From positions 1-9,693 of the forward strand of contig DATGMP010000150.1 of NCBI GenBank assembly GCA_035293565.1: a stretch of 9,693 nucleotides of DNA, written 5' to 3'. The DNA comes from DATGMP01 sp035293565. GTDB taxonomy: Bacteria > Pseudomonadota > Alphaproteobacteria > BOG-932 > Roseiterribacteraceae. Under the pieces are notes generated by a model. That model saw nothing but the letters and a program-made list of their open reading frames with translations, did not search any database and was not told the DNA's origin. Positions 7,724-9,693 of this stretch are shown in pieces; within the stretch, counting starts at the first letter, position 1; the number at the start of each line of letters is the position of its first letter. Position numbers and translations under genes: made by a program.

Positions 7724-7825
7724 GTCATCGCCCGCGAAGGCGGGCGATCCAGTATTCCAGAGACGCCGGAGTTCTAGCTGAGAAGCCTCTGGAATACTGG
7801 ATGCCCCGCCTTCGCGGGGCATGAC
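7724..7825. repeat. 102-bp mirrored palindromic element (MITE/REP-like)
   Basis: Two 39-nt arms (7724-7762 and 7787-7825) are reverse complements at 35 of 39 positions around a 24-nt centre. Each arm also holds its own hairpin: ATCGCCCGC (7727-7735) with GCGGGCGAT (7740-7748), loop GAAG; and ATGCCCCGC (7801-7809) with GCGGGGCAT (7814-7822), loop CTTC. The two 14-nt inner segments, 7749-7762 and 7787-7800, pair perfectly with each other. The element can thus fold as three stems. No coding capacity and no clear target-site duplication are visible. It lies between convergent genes. Confidence 0.88.
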
Positions 7826-7862
7826 GACCGAAAAATCGGCTGGAGACACATTTCGAAAACGA

Positions 7863-7895
7863 AAAACGCCGGCCCTGGGCCGGCGTTTTGTTTTT
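7863..7895. terminator. Bidirectional intrinsic terminator (lipoprotein gene / cheZ)
   Basis: A perfect 12-bp stem, AAAACGCCGGCC (7863-7874) and GGCCGGCGTTTT (7878-7889) with a 3-nt loop, is flanked by As on the left and by TTTTGTTTTT on the right. It can therefore end the plus-strand lipoprotein transcript and the minus-strand cheZ transcript, whose stop codon is 23-30 nt away. Confidence 0.92.
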
Positions 7896-7917
7896 GATTC
7901 GCGATTTCGCCTGCAGG

Positions 7918-8703
7918 TCAATCGAACAGCGCGTCGATGTCGTCCTGCGAGGCGTGGCCGACGTCGCCTTCGAGCTTGGGGCCATTGAGCAGCTTCTCGT
8001 CCTCCGCGCGGGAGTCGATGATCGGCTGCGCGTGGGCCTTGATGGCGTCGACGCCGCCCCAGATCTCCATCATCACGTTGATGTGACCCTCGATGAGCTT
8101 CATCGTGTTCATGACCTTGTTGATGCGCTGACCGGTGAGATCCTGGAAGTTGCAGGCCTCGAAAATCGAAACCACGCGCTCCTGGATTTCCTCGGACAGG
8201 ATCTTCTGCTGGTCGGGCGAGTTCACCTTCGACAGCGCACTTGCCGCCTGGTCGATGAACTCCGCGCATTCCAGAATTTGCTGGGTCGCCTGCTCGGTGC
8301 CGTTGGCGACCGCGCCAAGCTCGCCATTGACCTTGGCCATCTCCTGGCCGTCGAAGCTCTTGCCGTGGATCGCGGCGATCTCGCGCTTGGTGCGGTTGAT
8401 GGCGTCATGGATCAGGTCGAGCTCGACCTTGAGCTTTTCGCACTGCTCGATCTGAGCGCGGTAGGTCTCAAGCAGCGCGCGAGCCTCGGCCACTTCGCGG
8501 CTCGCGGAGTCCTCGAGCACGTTGGCTGCGGCGCTCTTGCTTGCGTTTCCGCCGCTCGCCATCTGGGCGCGGATCGCGCGCAGCTCAGACATGATTTCAC
8601 GATGCATCGGACCCACTTCGCCTCCAGAAACGTCCTCGACCCCAATCGGCACGTCAATGCCGATCGCCTCTTCAACCCGGTAACGCTTGCGATGAACAAC
8701 CAT
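7918..8703 (-). CDS. cheZ: CheZ-family CheY-P phosphatase
   Basis: This 261-residue cytosolic protein belongs to the CheZ family, which switches off the chemotaxis signal by dephosphorylating CheY-P. The conserved active-site segment EACNFQDLTGQRI (182-194) contains Asp188 and Gln192, the equivalents of E. coli CheZ Asp143 and Gln147; the Gln positions the attacking water. Long helices before (about 65-175) and after it fit the CheZ four-helix hairpin dimer. The last residues, SQDDIDALFD (252-261), form the CheY-binding tail and resemble the CheY-binding N terminus of FliM. It is longer than the 214-residue E. coli protein because of an N-terminal extension (about 1-65). The ATG at 8703-8701 follows a GGGGGGAG ribosome binding site. 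No other chemotaxis or flagellar gene lies in the window. The family is clear; the biological partner among multiple CheY-like proteins is not. Confidence 0.92.
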   Translation of the reverse strand: MVVHRKRYRVEEAIGIDVPIGVEDVSGGEVGPMHREIMSELRAIRAQMASGGNASKSAAANVLEDSASREVAEARALLETYRAQIEQCEKLKVELDLIHDAINRTKREIAAIHGKSFDGQEMAKVNGELGAVANGTEQATQQILECAEFIDQAASALSKVNSPDQQKILSEEIQERVVSIFEACNFQDLTGQRINKVMNTMKLIEGHINVMMEIWGGVDAIKAHAQPIIDSRAEDEKLLNGPKLEGDVGHASQDDIDALFD

Positions 8704-9010
8704 CAGGGCTCCCCCCTCACATTCCGCGAAGAGTCATATCCAGACGCTCTTTAACATCGGGTTCACGTCAGGAACCATGGCGGCAGGCGCTGCGCAGTTA
8801 TGGCAAATCGCGCATTAACCATGCGCGCCTTGAATTCATCGAAAATAAACGCTGTCGCTCAAATCAGCGTCCGGTTGCAGACTTGGTGAATCGAAACGTC
8901 GTTTCCGTTTACCAAAGCGAGGCGGGTTCAAGGTTAATCATCGCTTCGTGCGGCGCGCTTTCCTGCCTGCCGATGTCAGTTGATGAGACGAACCAGTACA
9001 GAGTACGTCG
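8704..9010. other. Divergent intergenic region between cheZ and the L,D-transpeptidase gene
   Basis: This 307-bp region holds the start signals of both genes and no convincing coding sequence. TTAA-N7-TTCA at 8751-8765 is one base off the CtrA motif TTAA-N7-TTAA and lies about 50 bp before the cheZ start. There are small inverted repeats GCGCAT-TAACC-ATGCGC (8810-8826) and GAAAC-GTC-GTTTC (8893-8905). The region is richer in A+T than the flanking genes, as expected for promoters, but I cannot place a -35/-10 pair with confidence. Confidence 0.5.
8751..8765 (-). promoter_or_regulatory. Possible CtrA-like site upstream of cheZ
   Basis: TTAA (8751-8754), 7 nt, TTCA (8762-8765) matches the CtrA consensus TTAA-N7-TTAA at 7 of 8 defined bases. 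CtrA controls motility and chemotaxis genes in many alphaproteobacteria, so the place is sensible. A motif this short arises by chance often, so this is a weak call. Confidence 0.3.
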
Positions 9011-9693
9011 ATGTTGAAACCCACCTCTCTCGCGCTGCTTGCCGGCGCTGCGCTGCTCGCCGCAGGCAGCGACCAGGCCGCAGCGATCGATGCCGCAAAC
9101 CTTCCCGAACCCACCGTGATCTACGCCCCGCAACAGATCGCGCCGGTGCGCACGGCCTATGCCGAGCGCTCCAACATGGGCGGCGGCTTCATCGAATTCC
9201 TGTTCGGCGATCGTCAGGCCGCGGATCCGCGCTATCAGCAACAGCCGATGTATCAGCAGCAGCCCGCCTATTACGGACGAGAGCCAATGCCGCAGCAGGG
9301 CTATCCTGAACAGGGTCAGCAGGCCTACGATCCGCGGCAGCAGCCGTTCGATCCGAAATTCGAAAAGCAGGAGGTCGATTATCACGGCAGCGAAGGCGCC
9401 GGCACCATCGTGATCGACACGCCCAACAAATTCCTGTTCCTGGTCGAAGGCGGCGGCCGCGCGCTGCGCTACGGCATCGGTGTCGGTCGTCCCGGCTTCA
9501 CCTGGTCGGGCGTCAAGACCATCACCGCCAAGCGCGAATGGCCGGACTGGACGCCACCGGCGGAGATGATCGCACGCCGTCCCGATCTGCCGCGCCACAT
9601 GGAAGGCGGGCCGGAGAATCCGCTCGGGGCGCGCGCGATGTATCTCGGCTCCACGCTCTATCGCATCCACGGATCCAACGAGCCCTGGACCAT
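9011..9693 (+). CDS. L,D-transpeptidase, YkuD family (partial)
   Basis: The first 227 residues of a secreted peptidoglycan L,D-transpeptidase are present; the gene runs off the right edge. The N terminus is a signal peptide (MLKPTSLALLAGAALLAAG, cleavage probably after the Ala run near residue 25). A low-complexity linker rich in Gln, Pro and Tyr (about 75-118) follows. The catalytic domain starts near 130 (AGTIVIDTPNKFLFLVEGGG) and continues through YGIGVGRPGFTWSG and PLGARAMYLGSTLYRIHG (204-221), where His220-Gly221 is the first half of the active-site motif; the SxGCR part with the catalytic Cys lies beyond the window. Such enzymes make 3-3 cross-links and in Rhizobiales also attach outer-membrane proteins to peptidoglycan. 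The ATG at 9011 has only a weak ribosome binding site, but it alone gives a clean signal peptide. It is divergent from cheZ. Confidence 0.92.
   Translation, partial: MLKPTSLALLAGAALLAAGSDQAAAIDAANLPEPTVIYAPQQIAPVRTAYAERSNMGGGFIEFLFGDRQAADPRYQQQPMYQQQPAYYGREPMPQQGYPEQGQQAYDPRQQPFDPKFEKQEVDYHGSEGAGTIVIDTPNKFLFLVEGGGRALRYGIGVGRPGFTWSGVKTITAKREWPDWTPPAEMIARRPDLPRHMEGGPENPLGARAMYLGSTLYRIHGSNEPWT

Noticed and set aside
7235..8269. Minus-strand open frame covering the lipoprotein gene, the palindromic element and part of cheZ
   Set aside because: It passes through a terminator and a repeat and is antisense or out of frame to two supported genes.
8771..8799. EcfG-type general stress promoter (GGAAC ... 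GTT)
   Set aside because: The GGAAC is present but the spacing to the nearest GTT is about 20 nt rather than 16-17 and the -10 lacks the C of CGTT.

Overview
The window looks like chromosomal DNA of an alphaproteobacterium of the Rhizobiales, most likely Bradyrhizobium or a close relative. The basis is the high G+C, the groES-groEL operon with a HrcA/CIRCE-type operator, the style of the palindromic intergenic repeats, and the protein families present. This is a judgement from reading the sequence; no search was run.

Layout from left to right: (1) minus strand, the N-terminal 261 residues of a membrane transporter of the SbmA/BacA-YddA (ABCD-like) family, running off the left edge; (2) a 332-bp divergent intergenic region; (3) plus strand, an L-lactate permease (LldP/LctP family) closed by a strong intrinsic terminator; (4) a palindromic repeat, then plus strand a small secreted META-like protein; (5) a composite cluster of five stem-loops between two convergent genes; (6) minus strand, an exported protein of unknown function; (7) minus strand, the groES-groEL chaperonin operon, with a terminator after groEL and an overlapping sigma-70/sigma-32-like promoter plus a slightly degenerate CIRCE upstream of groES; (8) plus strand, divergent from groES, a small lipoprotein of unknown function; (9) a 102-bp palindromic element and a bidirectional terminator; (10) minus strand, a CheZ-family CheY-P phosphatase; (11) plus strand, the start of an L,D-transpeptidase (YkuD family), running off the right edge.

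The genes do not form one pathway. Apart from groES-groEL each appears to be its own transcription unit, and most are divided by terminators or palindromic repeats. A loose theme is the cell envelope: transporter, permease, three exported or lipid-anchored proteins and a peptidoglycan cross-linking enzyme. I found no convincing new multi-gene system, CRISPR array, tRNA or rRNA gene, insertion sequence or phage gene. The most interesting signals are non-coding. One is a 102-bp mirrored element whose two arms differ only by compensatory changes that keep each arm's own hairpin. Another is a five-hairpin composite element made of two mirrored modules. The third is the double control region of groESL. 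Several very long open frames lie antisense to groEL and lldP; they are coding-bias shadows and are not annotated.
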